The notes: a model not told the origin generated them from the letters alone. A stretch of DNA of 64,000 nucleotides from an uncultured Mycoplasmatota bacterium (GCA_946403755.1 CAMJBC010000006.1:1-64000), one strand, 5' to 3'. Shown: positions 32,410 to 42,056, counted from the stretch's first letter. Translations and numbers: made by a program.

Positions 32410-34231
32410 TGATAAACCATGGCTTGCATTTTATAAAGAAGGGGTAACAGATAATTTAAAATATAGTGATTCATCTATGGTAGGATATCTACTTGAAGCA
32501 GTAGCTAGATATCCTGAAGATATTGCTTATGAATACTATGGTGGATCAGTAACATATAGAGATTTCTACGAACAAATAAAAAGAGCAGCTAAATCATTAA
32601 AGAGTCAAGGTATTCAAAAAGGTGATAAAGTAACTATTTGTATGCCTAATACACCATCTGCCATTATTATGTTTTATGCTATTAATATGGTAGGTGCTAT
32701 TGCTGCAATGATACATCCACTATCAGCTCAAAATGAAATAGAAAAGTATTTAATAGAGAGCGATAGTAATCTTTTGTTTGTCTTAGATTTAGTATATGAT
32801 AAAGTACGTAATATTATAGATAATACAAATGTTAAAAAAGTAGTAGTTGGTTCTGTAGGAGACAACTTAAAGACTATTAAAAAGATTTTATATAAATATA
32901 AATCAAGAGGTCAAATTCCTAAAATAGAGTTAACAGATGATATCATGACTTGGGGAGAATTTTTAAACTATGGTTATGATTATGATGGAGATGTTGTTGT
33001 TTTATCTAAACCAAATGATCCAGCTGTTATTCTATATAGTGGTGGAACTAGTGGAGATCCTAAAGGAATTTTACTTTCTAACTTAAACTTTAATGCATTA
33101 GCATTACAATGTAGATTAATGGTAGAACAAACTGGAGAAGGTGTTTCTCTTTTAGCAGTTTTACCAATATTTCATGGATTTGGTTTAGGCGTATGTATTC
33201 ATACACCTCTTTGCTGTGGTATGAAAATAATTCTAGTACCAGATTTTGGACCAAAAGTATTAATTAAAACATTAATGAAATATAAACCTAATATTATATG
33301 TATGGTACCAACATTGTTTGAACAATTAGCATCATCTAATTTAGGCAAAAAAGATTTAGATTTCTTAACATGTGCTGTATCTGGTGGAGATTATATGTCT
33401 TCTGACTTAAAAAATAAAGTTGATACATTCTTAAAAGAACATGGATCAACTGCAGAAGTTAGAATAGGTTATGGACTTACTGAATCAAGTGCAGCAACAT
33501 GTTTAACACCAACTGGTGAATATAGAGATGGAACTATTGGAATTCCATTTCCTGATACGTATTATAAAATTATTAAACCAGGCACTCATGATAAAGTAAG
33601 AGCAGGAGTAGATGGAGAAATATGTATTAGTGGGCCAACAGTAATGTTAGGATATTTAAATAATCCTAAAGAAACTATTAAAACATTACAAAAACATGAA
33701 GATGGAAGAACTTGGCTACATACTGGAGATATGGCCTATATGGATAAAGATGGATTTATCTATTATAGACAAAGAATTAAAAGAATGATTGTTTCAAGTG
33801 GATATAATGTTTATCCAAGTTATATCGAACAAATCATTAATCAACATGAAGCAGTATTTACAAGTATAGTAATTGGAATACCCCATCCACATAAAGTACA
33901 AGTTGCTAAAGCATATATTGTTCTTAAAGATGGAGTTAAATATTCAAGAGATATAGAAAAGAGCATAAAAGAACATTGTGAAAGAAACTTAGCTAAATAT
34001 GCTTTACCATATCAATATGAATTTAGAGATGATTTACCAAAAACATTAGTAGGAAAAGTTGCTTATAGAGAACTTGAAAAAGAAAAAGTAGAAGATAAAA
34101 CTAACGAAGAAATTAAAATAGATACATCAAGTAGAAAAGTACAAAGATTACTAAGAAAAATTGAAAGAAAAGAGAATAAAGTTAACAAATTAAAAAATAA
34201 ATTATTAGAGTTAATGAAAGTAGGAAAATAA
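32387..34231 (+). CDS. AMP-forming acyl-CoA synthetase/ligase
   Basis: A 614-residue adenylate-forming enzyme that activates a carboxylic acid, probably a fatty acid, to an acyl-AMP and then a thioester. Seen: the P-loop VILYSGGTSGDPKGILLSN (about 206-224), GYGLTESSAATCLTP (about 362-376), WLHTGDMAYMDKDGFIYY (about 441-458), RIKRMIVSSGYNVYPSYIEQ and the catalytic Lys in LPKTLVGKVAYREL (about 555-568). A C-terminal charged helix (about 585-614) is extra to the family. GAGGGG lies seven bases before the ATG inside the upstream gene. The chain specificity cannot be read. Followed after one base by the COG2509 flavoprotein. Confidence 0.93.
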   Translation: MKKLKLSDDKPWLAFYKEGVTDNLKYSDSSMVGYLLEAVARYPEDIAYEYYGGSVTYRDFYEQIKRAAKSLKSQGIQKGDKVTICMPNTPSAIIMFYAINMVGAIAAMIHPLSAQNEIEKYLIESDSNLLFVLDLVYDKVRNIIDNTNVKKVVVGSVGDNLKTIKKILYKYKSRGQIPKIELTDDIMTWGEFLNYGYDYDGDVVVLSKPNDPAVILYSGGTSGDPKGILLSNLNFNALALQCRLMVEQTGEGVSLLAVLPIFHGFGLGVCIHTPLCCGMKIILVPDFGPKVLIKTLMKYKPNIICMVPTLFEQLASSNLGKKDLDFLTCAVSGGDYMSSDLKNKVDTFLKEHGSTAEVRIGYGLTESSAATCLTPTGEYRDGTIGIPFPDTYYKIIKPGTHDKVRAGVDGEICISGPTVMLGYLNNPKETIKTLQKHEDGRTWLHTGDMAYMDKDGFIYYRQRIKRMIVSSGYNVYPSYIEQIINQHEAVFTSIVIGIPHPHKVQVAKAYIVLKDGVKYSRDIEKSIKEHCERNLAKYALPYQYEFRDDLPKTLVGKVAYRELEKEKVEDKTNEEIKIDTSSRKVQRLLRKIERKENKVNKLKNKLLELMKVGK

Positions 34232-34232
34232 T

Positions 34233-35606
34233 ATGAAAAAGTATGATGTAATTATAATTGGAGCAGGACCAGGTGGAATATTTAGTGCTTATGAGTTAAT
34301 GACTAAGGCTCCTAAGTTAAAAATAGCTGTATTTGAAGCAGGAAAAGAACTTAGTAAAAGATATTGCCCACTTGCAGATAAAAAAGTAAAAGAATGTATT
34401 CATTGTAAAAGTTGTTCTATCATGAGTGGATTTGGTGGAGCAGGAGCACATTCTGATGGTAAATATAATATTACTAATGATTTTGGTGGAACTTTATATC
34501 AACATATTGGAGCTCAAGAAGCAATTGATTTAATGAATTATGTTGATGAAATAAATATGAAAAATGGTGGAGAAGGAACAAAACTATATTCAACTGCTGG
34601 AACAGATTTAAGAAAAGTTTGTATGCAAAATAAACTTAAGCTTTTAAATGCATCAGTAAGACATTTAGGAACTGATAAAAACTATACTGTTTTAGAAAAT
34701 TTATATAATCAAATGAAAAAGAAAATAGATTTCTTCTTTGATACACCAGTTGAAACAATAGATGTTAAAGATGATAATTACATCATAACTACTGAAAAAG
34801 AATCATATACTGCTCCTAAATGTATTATTTCTGTAGGAAGAAGCGGAAGTAAATGGATGGAAAGTGTATGTAAAAAATTAGATATTAATACTCTTTCAAA
34901 TAGAGTAGATATTGGAGTTAGAGTAGAACTTCCACATGTTATTTTCTCTCATTTAACAGATGAATTATATGAAAGTAAAATAGTATATAAAACAGAGACT
35001 TATGAAGATAATGTAAGAACCTTCTGTATGAATCCACATGGTATTGTAGTTACAGAAAATACAAATGGAATTGTAACTGTAAATGGACATAGTTATGAAG
35101 ATGTAGCAAAACATACAGATAATACAAACTTTGCATTATTAGTTGCTAAACATTTCTCAGAACCATTTAAAGATAGTAATGGGTATGGTGAAAGTATTGC
35201 TAGATTATCAAATATGCTTGGTGGAGGAGTACTTGTTCAAAGATTTGGTGATTTAATTAGAGGAAGAAGAAGTACAGAAAAAAGAATTAATGAAGGAATA
35301 GTTGTTCCAACATTACATGCTACTCCAGGAGATTTAAGCCTTGTATTACCAAAAAGAATTTTAGATGATATTATTGAAATGATTTATGCATTAGATAAAA
35401 TAGCACCAGGTACTGCTAATGATGATACATTACTTTATGGAGTAGAGGTAAAATTCTATAATATGGAAGTAGATATAAATGAAAATCTTGAAACTAAATA
35501 TAAAGGACTTTACGTAATAGGTGATGGTAGTGGAGTAACTCACTCATTATCACATGCATCAGCTAGTGGAGTTTATGTAGCAAGAGAAATATTAAAAGAG
35601 AAATAA
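34233..35606 (+). CDS. FAD-dependent dehydrogenase of the COG2509 family
   Basis: A 457-residue flavoprotein. Seen: the dinucleotide-binding VIIIGAGPGGIFSAYELM (6-23) and a second FAD contact in GLYVIGDGSGVTHSLSHASA (about 427-446). The cluster CPLADKKVKECIHCKSC with IMSGFGGAGAHSDGK (about 46-80) is typical of the COG2509 group and gives four or five closely spaced Cys that could bind a metal or a FeS cluster. Its substrate is unknown in general. Position between an acyl-CoA synthetase and a putative metalloprotease suggests reduction or oxidation of an acyl or lipid product (inference). Spacing of one base on either side indicates strict cotranscription. Confidence 0.9.
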   Translation: MKKYDVIIIGAGPGGIFSAYELMTKAPKLKIAVFEAGKELSKRYCPLADKKVKECIHCKSCSIMSGFGGAGAHSDGKYNITNDFGGTLYQHIGAQEAIDLMNYVDEINMKNGGEGTKLYSTAGTDLRKVCMQNKLKLLNASVRHLGTDKNYTVLENLYNQMKKKIDFFFDTPVETIDVKDDNYIITTEKESYTAPKCIISVGRSGSKWMESVCKKLDINTLSNRVDIGVRVELPHVIFSHLTDELYESKIVYKTETYEDNVRTFCMNPHGIVVTENTNGIVTVNGHSYEDVAKHTDNTNFALLVAKHFSEPFKDSNGYGESIARLSNMLGGGVLVQRFGDLIRGRRSTEKRINEGIVVPTLHATPGDLSLVLPKRILDDIIEMIYALDKIAPGTANDDTLLYGVEVKFYNMEVDINENLETKYKGLYVIGDGSGVTHSLSHASASGVYVAREILKEK

Positions 35607-35607
35607 T

Positions 35608-36648
35608 ATGCCAAAAGTAAGAAATTATGAAATTGAAGAATATGAATTAGATGATGAAGAAATACCAGAAGAACCTGAACAAGAAGATATAGATTCATTA
35701 GATCCTTACGAACTAGAATTAATAACAAGAATGCTAGTTGAAGCAGGTGATGATGAAAAAGTAATAAAATTTATAAGAAAGAATATTCATTATCTTAAAG
35801 AAATAAATTGCATTGCATATGAAAATTTAAAGGATATTAAAATTGTAGAACCTAAGTATAATGATTATTATTCATTTACTGATTCATTACAAATAGCAAG
35901 AGAATTTATAGGGTTTATTAGCCCTAAATATTTAGAAAAATTTGATAGGTTATTTGAATCTGGAAATATGGATGTAGTTGCTGAACCAGAAAAAGAAGAT
36001 GATGAAGGATATGTTAATCATGCTAAAGCAGATGGGATAGTTAGAAGTGATATACATATTCCTTTAAAACATAATCTTGATGATGTATATGCTTATGTTC
36101 ATGAATTTTTTCACACTACTAATTTAGGTGATTTAAAATCATTTGATAGAAAAATGTTTACAGAAGTGGTGTCAATATTTTTTGAATTAGTATTACATGA
36201 TTATTTAAGAACAAAAGATGTAAATCAAGATGATAATAATGCTTCTATATATTGGAGATTAAATAGTTTTGCAAATAATTTATATGGTTGTGATTGTATA
36301 TTAGAATATATTTATGCTGCATTAAATGATATGAATTTAGATTATGAAGAAAAAGATGATGATGAAGAATTATCTGAAGATGTAGATGATGTATATTATA
36401 GAGTAAAAGATAATGTAATATATTTAATATCAACACTAATAGCCTTTATTAAATTTCATGAGTATAAACAAGGATATATTGGATTACATAATATGTTAGA
36501 ATTTAATGAAAGACTAGAATATGAAGAAGACTTTAATAGTTTAAATTATATAAATGCTAATGCTGAAAATATTACTGAAGAAGAAATTTCATCTGCAATA
36601 AGATTTATTAATCAAGTTTTAATAGAAAATAAAAACATGAAAAGATAA
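35608..36648 (+). CDS. Putative gluzincin-type zinc metalloprotease
   Basis: A 346-residue soluble protein not assigned to a named family. Key sight: YVHEFFHTTNLGDLKSFDRK contains HEFFH (HExxH, about residues 164-168), and about 20 residues on, FTEVVSIFFELVLHDYL offers a Glu as third zinc ligand, as in M3-like gluzincins. The N-terminus is very acidic (about 1-40), and another acidic block lies near 250-270. No signal peptide, so a cytoplasmic peptidase is predicted. It is the last gene of the unit that starts at 31555 (one base after the flavoprotein stop). An inactive relative or chance HExxH cannot be excluded. Confidence 0.65.
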   Translation: MPKVRNYEIEEYELDDEEIPEEPEQEDIDSLDPYELELITRMLVEAGDDEKVIKFIRKNIHYLKEINCIAYENLKDIKIVEPKYNDYYSFTDSLQIAREFIGFISPKYLEKFDRLFESGNMDVVAEPEKEDDEGYVNHAKADGIVRSDIHIPLKHNLDDVYAYVHEFFHTTNLGDLKSFDRKMFTEVVSIFFELVLHDYLRTKDVNQDDNNASIYWRLNSFANNLYGCDCILEYIYAALNDMNLDYEEKDDDEELSEDVDDVYYRVKDNVIYLISTLIAFIKFHEYKQGYIGLHNMLEFNERLEYEEDFNSLNYINANAENITEEEISSAIRFINQVLIENKNMKR

Positions 36649-36665
36649 TATCATGTTTTTATTTT
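36631..36665 (+). terminator. Rho-independent terminator
   Basis: AAAAACATGA (36631-36640) pairs with TCATGTTTTT (36651-36660). Ends the 31555-36648 unit. Confidence 0.8.
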
Positions 36666-36743
36666 ATATAAAATTGTATATAATAATATTTCAAAAAGAA
36701 GTTTTGTGTGTTAAAATATATGTTGATAAGGAAGGTATGCAAT

Positions 36744-37532
36744 ATGGGAAAAGTTATATCATTAGTTAATCAAAAAGGCGGAGTAGGAAAGACAACAACT
36801 AGTATTAACTTGTCTAGTTCATTAGGACATTTAGGCCAAAAAGTTTTACTAATTGATTTAGATTCTCAAAGCAATACTACTACTGGACTTGGAATAGAAA
36901 GAACTAAGATTAAAAAAAGCATTTATGATGTAATCATGAATAATTGTGAAATTAAAGATGCTATTATTAAAACTACATTTAAAAATCTTAGTATTATTCC
37001 ATCTGTTATTGATTTAGCTGGAGCAGAAATTGAATTAGTTCAAATAAGTATGCAAGATAGAAATTTTATAATGATTGAACAATTAAAAAAGCAAATCAAT
37101 AGTATTAGAGATAGATATGATTATATAATCATAGATTGTCCTCCATCACTTGGAGTACTAACTACTAATGCTTTAGCAGCTTCAGATTCAGTATTAATTC
37201 CTATTCAATGTGAATATTATAGTTTAGAAGGAGTTAATTTACTTTTAAAAACAGTACTTAATGTACAAAAGAGAATTAATCCTGATTTAGATATAGAGGG
37301 AGTTCTATTAACAATGTTAGATGGTAGAACATTACTAGGACTTGAAGTAGTTGAAGATGTTAGAAAATTCTTTAATGAAAAAGTATTTAGTACAATAATA
37401 CCAAGACTTGTTAAATTAGTAGAGGCACCATCACATGGTAAACCAATTATAGAATATGATCCAAAAAGTAAAGGTGCTTTAGCGTATTTAAATTTAGCTA
37501 AAGAGGTGATTGAAAGAAATGGAAACAAATAA
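36744..37532 (+). CDS. soj: Chromosome-partitioning ATPase ParA/Soj
   Basis: A 262-residue ParA-family ATPase that works with ParB on chromosome segregation and replication control. Seen: the deviant Walker A SLVNQKGGVGKTTTSINLSS (7-26), the A' motif LLIDLDSQSNTTTGLG (about 36-51), and Walker B YIIIDCPPSLGVLTTNALAA (about 116-135). Length is that of chromosomal Soj (about 255), without an N-terminal plasmid-type HTH. I start at ATG 36744: GGAAGG lies before it, while the upstream in-frame ATGs have no site. It overlaps parB by 14 bases. Confidence 0.95.
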   Translation: MGKVISLVNQKGGVGKTTTSINLSSSLGHLGQKVLLIDLDSQSNTTTGLGIERTKIKKSIYDVIMNNCEIKDAIIKTTFKNLSIIPSVIDLAGAEIELVQISMQDRNFIMIEQLKKQINSIRDRYDYIIIDCPPSLGVLTTNALAASDSVLIPIQCEYYSLEGVNLLLKTVLNVQKRINPDLDIEGVLLTMLDGRTLLGLEVVEDVRKFFNEKVFSTIIPRLVKLVEAPSHGKPIIEYDPKSKGALAYLNLAKEVIERNGNK

Positions 37533-38409
37533 TAAAAGATTAGGTAAAGGATTAGAACAATTATTTTCTAATGAATCATTATATTCAAATCCATTAAATC
37601 AATTAGATGAAATAGTTGATAATGCTAAGGATGAAGATATTGTTGAATTAAATATTGATGATTTAAGAAGTAATCCTTATCAACCTAGACATAATTTTGA
37701 TGAAGAAAAATTACAAGAATTAGCTGATTCAATAAAAGAATTTGGTGTATTAGAACCAATAATAGTTAAAAAAAGTATTAAAGGTTATGAAATAGTAGCA
37801 GGCGAAAGAAGAACTAAAGCTTGTATTTTAGCAGGTATTAAAACTATACCAGCTATCATTAAAGATTTTAGTGATGAAGATATGATGCAAATTGCATTAC
37901 TTGAAAATATCCAAAGAGAAGATCTAACTGCTATAGAAGAAGCAGAAGCATATTCTAAATTATTAAAAGTTCTTAATATTACCCAAGATGAATTAGCTAA
38001 AAGATTAGGTAAAAGTAGAAGTCATGTAACAAATATGTTAGGATTATTAAAATTACCTGATAATGTTAAAGCTGATGTATTATCTGGTTTATTATCAATG
38101 GGACATGCTAAAGTATTAAGCAAAATTGAAGATGAAGAAACAATTAATGAATTAGTAAATAAAATTAAAAAAGATAAATTGTCTGTTAGAGAATTAGAAT
38201 CTTTATCAAGTAATCCAGAAATTAAAAAGAAAAATCCTGTTGTAAGAAAAGTAGAAGACAAAAAATATGATTTTGTTGAAGATGCTATTACAGATAAAAT
38301 AGGCAATAGAGTAAGAATTAAAAATAATAAAATAACAATTCCATTTAATAGTGAAAAAGATTTAGAAAGAATACTAGATATTTTAGATATCAAAGTTAAC
38401 GTAGATTAA
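37519..38409 (+). CDS. parB: Chromosome-partitioning protein ParB/Spo0J
   Basis: A 296-residue centromere-binding CTPase. Seen: the N-terminal KRLGKGLEQLF (Soj-stimulating end, 5-15), the CTP-binding domain with NPYQPRHNFDE (about 53-63), VLEPIIVKK and EIVAGERRTKACILAGIKTI (GERRxxA motif, about 91-110), IALLENIQREDLTAIEEAEA (about 126-145), a helix-turn-helix (TQDELAKRLGKSRSHVTNML, about 157-176) and a C-terminal dimer domain. ATG 37519 is preceded by AGAGGTGA. I did not see a clear parS site (TGTTTCACGTGAAACA-like) in the window by eye. Confidence 0.95.
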   Translation: METNNKRLGKGLEQLFSNESLYSNPLNQLDEIVDNAKDEDIVELNIDDLRSNPYQPRHNFDEEKLQELADSIKEFGVLEPIIVKKSIKGYEIVAGERRTKACILAGIKTIPAIIKDFSDEDMMQIALLENIQREDLTAIEEAEAYSKLLKVLNITQDELAKRLGKSRSHVTNMLGLLKLPDNVKADVLSGLLSMGHAKVLSKIEDEETINELVNKIKKDKLSVRELESLSSNPEIKKKNPVVRKVEDKKYDFVEDAITDKIGNRVRIKNNKITIPFNSEKDLERILDILDIKVNVD

Positions 38410-38410
38410 A

Positions 38411-38596
38411 ATGAATAAAGAATATAAATTAGGTAGTAAAGTTATTATGAAAAAACAACATCCTTGTGGTACTAATCTATGGGAAATAACTAGAGTTGGT
38501 GTTGATATTAAAATAAAATGCATACATTGTGGTAGAAGTATCATGATGGATAGAATGGAATTTGATAAAAAATTAAAGAAAGTTGAGGAGTACTAA
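38411..38596 (+). CDS. DUF951 family protein (YyzM-like)
   Basis: A 61-residue protein of the DUF951 family. Seen: GSKVIMKKQHPCGTNLWEIT (8-27), then VDIKIKCIHCGRSIMMDR, with three Cys (PCG, CIHC) typical of the family and suggesting zinc binding. It lies one base after parB and its stop overlaps the next gene start. In Bacillus subtilis the same family (YyzM) sits beside ychF near the origin, so synteny supports the call. The function is unknown; nucleic-acid binding is often assumed. Confidence 0.93.
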   Translation: MNKEYKLGSKVIMKKQHPCGTNLWEITRVGVDIKIKCIHCGRSIMMDRMEFDKKLKKVEEY

Positions 38597-40128
38597 TGTT
38601 TAAGAGTAAAAAGAAATTAAGTCCTATTGTGACATTTATTCTTTTAACAGTAATAGTAATTATATTAAGTGGATTTTTAAGTTTACTTAAAATACAAGCA
38701 GAATATACTACTGTTAGTAAAGTTACTAATGAACTTGTAAATAATGTAGTAGAAGTTAAGAATCTATTTAGTTTAAGTGGTTTTAAACATATATTTACAA
38801 CTGCAGTTAGTGGTTTTATTAATTATGAACCATTACCTATATTAATTATTGTTTTAATAGGAATAGGTGTATTAGAAAAAAGTGGTTTCTTAGAAGCATT
38901 CTTTACTATATTAACTAAACATACTAAGAAGAATACAGTAACATTTTTATTAATATTTATTAGTTTGTTATTCTCATTATTAGGCAATATTGGTTTTGTA
39001 GTAATGTTACCAATAGGAGCTTTATTATTTAAATATGGTAGAAGAAATCCTCAGGGTGGTGTTATAGCTACATTTGCTTCATTAGCATTTGGTAGTAGTA
39101 TTAATATATTTTTGACAGCTACAGATAGTTCATTATTAACATTTACTTTAAAAGCTGCCAGATTGATTGATGTTAATTATAAAATAGGAACATTTTTTGC
39201 ATTATTTATAATGATAATGATGTTAATAGTAACAGCTATTATATTTACAATTATTACTGAAAAGAAAATAATGCCTAAATTACCTAGAATAGAATATGAA
39301 GAAAAAGAATTTGTTATAACAAATAGACATTTAAGAGGAATAATTGTTGGTTTAGGATTAGGTTTATTATATACACTAATTATTATTTATATGATTATTC
39401 CTGGATTACCATTATCTGGAGCATTATTAGATACAAGTGCTACTAAATATATTGATATGGTATTTGGAGTTAAATCTTTATTTAATCAAGGATTTGTATT
39501 TATAGTAACAGTATTATTTGCAATAATTGGTTTTGGATATGGATTTATGGCTAAAACAATTAGACATTCTAAGGAGGTCAGTGAAAGTTTAGCTTATTCA
39601 TTAGATGGAGTAGGATATATTCTTGTATTAATGTTCTTCTCATCTTTATTTATTAATGTATATCAAGAAAGTAATATTGGTGAAGTAATTACTGCATTTT
39701 CATCAACAATAATTGGTAGTTTAAATATTACAGGAACTATGTTAATAGTGTTATCTTTGGTTATAATTGCTATTACAAATATATTCTGTACTAATACAAT
39801 TACTAAATGGACTATTATGTCAGCATCAATGGTTCCATTATTTATGAATGCAAGTATTAGTCCAGAATTTGCACAAATTGTATATTCAGCAGGTGATGCT
39901 ATTACTAATGGTATTACACCACTATTTATATATTTTGTAATATTTATAGCAATACTTGAAAAATACAATAAGAGTGAAAATGTTGTTACAGTATTTGGAA
40001 GTGCAAGATTGATATTACCATATAGTATATATATAGCAATTATATGGTTAGTAATAATAGTAGGATGGTATATGATAGGACTTCCTATTGGTATAGGAGC
40101 ATATCCTAGTGTAATTTTTGGGGGTTAA
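38596..40128 (+). CDS. AbgT-family transporter
   Basis: A 510-residue membrane protein with about twelve membrane segments, of the AbgT family (p-aminobenzoyl-glutamate uptake; some members export antimetabolites). Seen: FGSSINIFLTATDSSLLTFT (about 175-194), a conserved GNIGFVVMLPIGALLFKYGR (about 133-152) and the C-terminal NASISPEFAQIVYSAGDAIT-NGITPLFIYF region (about 416-446), which is the family's second hairpin signature. The substrate is unclear; folate salvage would fit a reduced genome. It interrupts the usual parB-DUF951-ychF order and is one base off both neighbours, so it is cotranscribed with them. Confidence 0.9.
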   Translation: MFKSKKKLSPIVTFILLTVIVIILSGFLSLLKIQAEYTTVSKVTNELVNNVVEVKNLFSLSGFKHIFTTAVSGFINYEPLPILIIVLIGIGVLEKSGFLEAFFTILTKHTKKNTVTFLLIFISLLFSLLGNIGFVVMLPIGALLFKYGRRNPQGGVIATFASLAFGSSINIFLTATDSSLLTFTLKAARLIDVNYKIGTFFALFIMIMMLIVTAIIFTIITEKKIMPKLPRIEYEEKEFVITNRHLRGIIVGLGLGLLYTLIIIYMIIPGLPLSGALLDTSATKYIDMVFGVKSLFNQGFVFIVTVLFAIIGFGYGFMAKTIRHSKEVSESLAYSLDGVGYILVLMFFSSLFINVYQESNIGEVITAFSSTIIGSLNITGTMLIVLSLVIIAITNIFCTNTITKWTIMSASMVPLFMNASISPEFAQIVYSAGDAITNGITPLFIYFVIFIAILEKYNKSENVVTVFGSARLILPYSIYIAIIWLVIIVGWYMIGLPIGIGAYPSVIFGG

Positions 40129-40130
40129 TT

Positions 40131-41237
40131 ATGGCTTTAAAAGCAGGTATTATAGGACTTCCTAATGTAGGGAAGAGTACGTTATTTAATGCAATTACTA
40201 AAAAGAATATTCTAGCTGCAAATTATCCATTTGCGACAATAGATCCAAATGTTGGAGTAGTAGTTGTTCCAGATAAAAGATTAGATACATTAAATGAAAT
40301 GTATCAACCAGAAAGACTAATACCAACTCAATATGAATTTATTGATATAGCTGGTTTAGTTAAAGGAGCATCTAATGGAGAGGGTTTAGGAAATAAATTC
40401 TTAGCTAACATTCGTGAAGTAGATGCTATTGTTCAAGTAGTTAGATGTTTTGAAAATAAAGATATTATTCATGTTGAAGGTGGAATAGATCCAACAAGAG
40501 ATATTGAAATAGTTAATTGTGAATTGATGTTAAGTGATTTAGAAATAGTAGAAAATAGACTTTCTAAAATAGAAAAGAAAGCAGTTACTACTAATGATAA
40601 AGAAGCTTTATTTGAAGTTGCATTACTAAAGAAAGCAAAAGAAAATCTAGTTAACGGATTTATGCTTAGATTAGTAGATTTTGATGAAAAAGAACAAAAA
40701 TTATTAAAAACATATAATTTAATTACTAATAAACCTTTTATATATCTTGCTAATGTTAGTGAAGATGATTTACTTAATGATGAAAATGATTATGTAAAAG
40801 CAGTTAGAGATATAGCAGGTAGAGAAAAAGCAAGTGTTGTATTAATGTGCGCTAAGATAGAAAGTGAATTATGTGATTTAGATGATGAAGAAAAAGAAGC
40901 ATTCTTAAAAGATTTAGGAATTGCTAATAGTGGTTTAGATCAATTAATTCATGTTACATATCATATGTTAGGTCTTAAAACATTCTTTACAGTAGGTAAA
41001 GATGAAGTAAGAGCATGGACATTTAAAGATGGTATGAAAGCTCCAGAATGTGCTGGTATTATTCATACTGATTTTGAAAAAGGATTTATTAAAGCAGAAG
41101 TAATGAGTTATGATGATTTAATAGAATGTGGTAGTGAATTAAAAGTTAAAGAAGCAGGTAAAGCTAGACTAGAAGGAAAAGAATATGTAATGCAAGATGG
41201 AGATATCTGTTACTTTAGATTTAATGTTACAAAATAA
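40131..41237 (+). CDS. ychF: Redox/ribosome-associated ATPase YchF (Obg family)
   Basis: A 368-residue P-loop NTPase of the Obg-HflX group that prefers ATP and binds ribosomes. Seen: G1 [15 protein letters not shown] (9-23), [19 protein letters not shown] (G2 region, about 30-48), G3 [20 protein letters not shown] (about 66-85), and the noncanonical G4 YLANVSEDD (about 202-210) in place of NKxD, which marks YchF. The TGS domain follows ([20 protein letters not shown], about 282-301). Length matches the family. The terminator at 41236 overlaps its stop codon. Usually rpsF-ssb-rpsR follows in Firmicutes; here they do not. Confidence 0.96.
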   Translation: MALKAGIIGLPNVGKSTLFNAITKKNILAANYPFATIDPNVGVVVVPDKRLDTLNEMYQPERLIPTQYEFIDIAGLVKGASNGEGLGNKFLANIREVDAIVQVVRCFENKDIIHVEGGIDPTRDIEIVNCELMLSDLEIVENRLSKIEKKAVTTNDKEALFEVALLKKAKENLVNGFMLRLVDFDEKEQKLLKTYNLITNKPFIYLANVSEDDLLNDENDYVKAVRDIAGREKASVVLMCAKIESELCDLDDEEKEAFLKDLGIANSGLDQLIHVTYHMLGLKTFFTVGKDEVRAWTFKDGMKAPECAGIIHTDFEKGFIKAEVMSYDDLIECGSELKVKEAGKARLEGKEYVMQDGDICYFRFNVTK

Positions 41238-41263
41238 AAATGGATTTATTATCCATTTTTTAT
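41236..41263 (+). terminator. Rho-independent terminator
   Basis: AAAAATGGAT (41236-41245) pairs with ATCCATTTTT (41251-41260). Ends ychF. Confidence 0.85.
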
Positions 41264-41344
41264 TTACAAGCAATTTGTAAAACTATTGCAAAAAAAATTG
41301 ATTATTCATTATAAAATTGTGACAATAATTATAAGAGGTATTTT

Positions 41345-42025
41345 ATGAATAAATTTACGGATGTTCCTGTAACAACTGCACATTCTAATGGTAATTCAGT
41401 AGCAAAAGATATATTTCAAATGATTAATGGATATTCTGAAAGAGGATTTTCATTTTACAGATATGCTCGTTTAGGTGATGAAACGTTTGAAGATTCTAAA
41501 GAAATAAATTATAACGGTGAAATTGTAACTGATATTGGTGCATTTTATATGATTACACCAAAACAATACATTATTGGAATAAATTCTGAATTTGGTTTAG
41601 GACCACATCTAGATGCTTTTGCAAGAGCGATGTATGCAATAAAAACAGGAAAAAATATTGTTTTTTCTATGGATAAGGAAATAGTAGAATTAAAGAAAGA
41701 AACACGTTTGAGGGGTTATTTAACTGGAAGAATAACATATACTAGTAATCAAGGAGGTATATTTAATATTTCAATTCCTGAAAAAATAAGTCCTAGTATT
41801 TTTTCATCATTTGAGGCATTTTATAATGATTATAATGAACAAATAAAAGATTTTTGCAGCAAATATGAGTTTAGAGTTAGCGTTTCATGTGAAAAGGTTA
41901 GAACAGATACTGATAGTTTAGATTTTGCTCTAGAAGAGTTAAGAAAAAGAATAGATCCATCATTAGAAAAAGATGATGATGAAGTAATAATTGGAAAGGC
42001 AACAGGCAAAAAAATGGCATTATAA
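41345..42025 (+). CDS. Hypothetical cytoplasmic protein, 226 aa
   Basis: Not recognised. Mixed alpha/beta soluble protein with no signal peptide or membrane segment. Residues about 56-85 (MITPKQYIIGINSEFGLGPH) form a hydrophobic core with a Gly-Pro-His turn; the C-terminus is acidic and ends in a basic-Gly stretch (GKATGKKMAL). AAGAGGT precedes the ATG. Single-gene unit between terminators at 41236 and 42024, convergent with hsp20. Codon use like neighbours. Confidence 0.75.
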   Translation: MNKFTDVPVTTAHSNGNSVAKDIFQMINGYSERGFSFYRYARLGDETFEDSKEINYNGEIVTDIGAFYMITPKQYIIGINSEFGLGPHLDAFARAMYAIKTGKNIVFSMDKEIVELKKETRLRGYLTGRITYTSNQGGIFNISIPEKISPSIFSSFEAFYNDYNEQIKDFCSKYEFRVSVSCEKVRTDTDSLDFALEELRKRIDPSLEKDDDEVIIGKATGKKMAL

Positions 42026-42050
42026 AAACGAGCTTAATGCTCGTTTTCTT
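42024..42050. terminator. Bidirectional terminator
   Basis: AAAACGAGC (42025-42033) pairs with GCTCGTTTT (42039-42047) between the convergent genes ending at 42025 and 42057. Confidence 0.85.
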
Positions 42051-42056
42051 TTTGAT

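Noticed and set aside
36744..38409. Plasmid partition locus
   Set aside because: The neighbours (DUF951, ychF) and the chromosomal-type Soj/ParB lengths indicate the chromosome.
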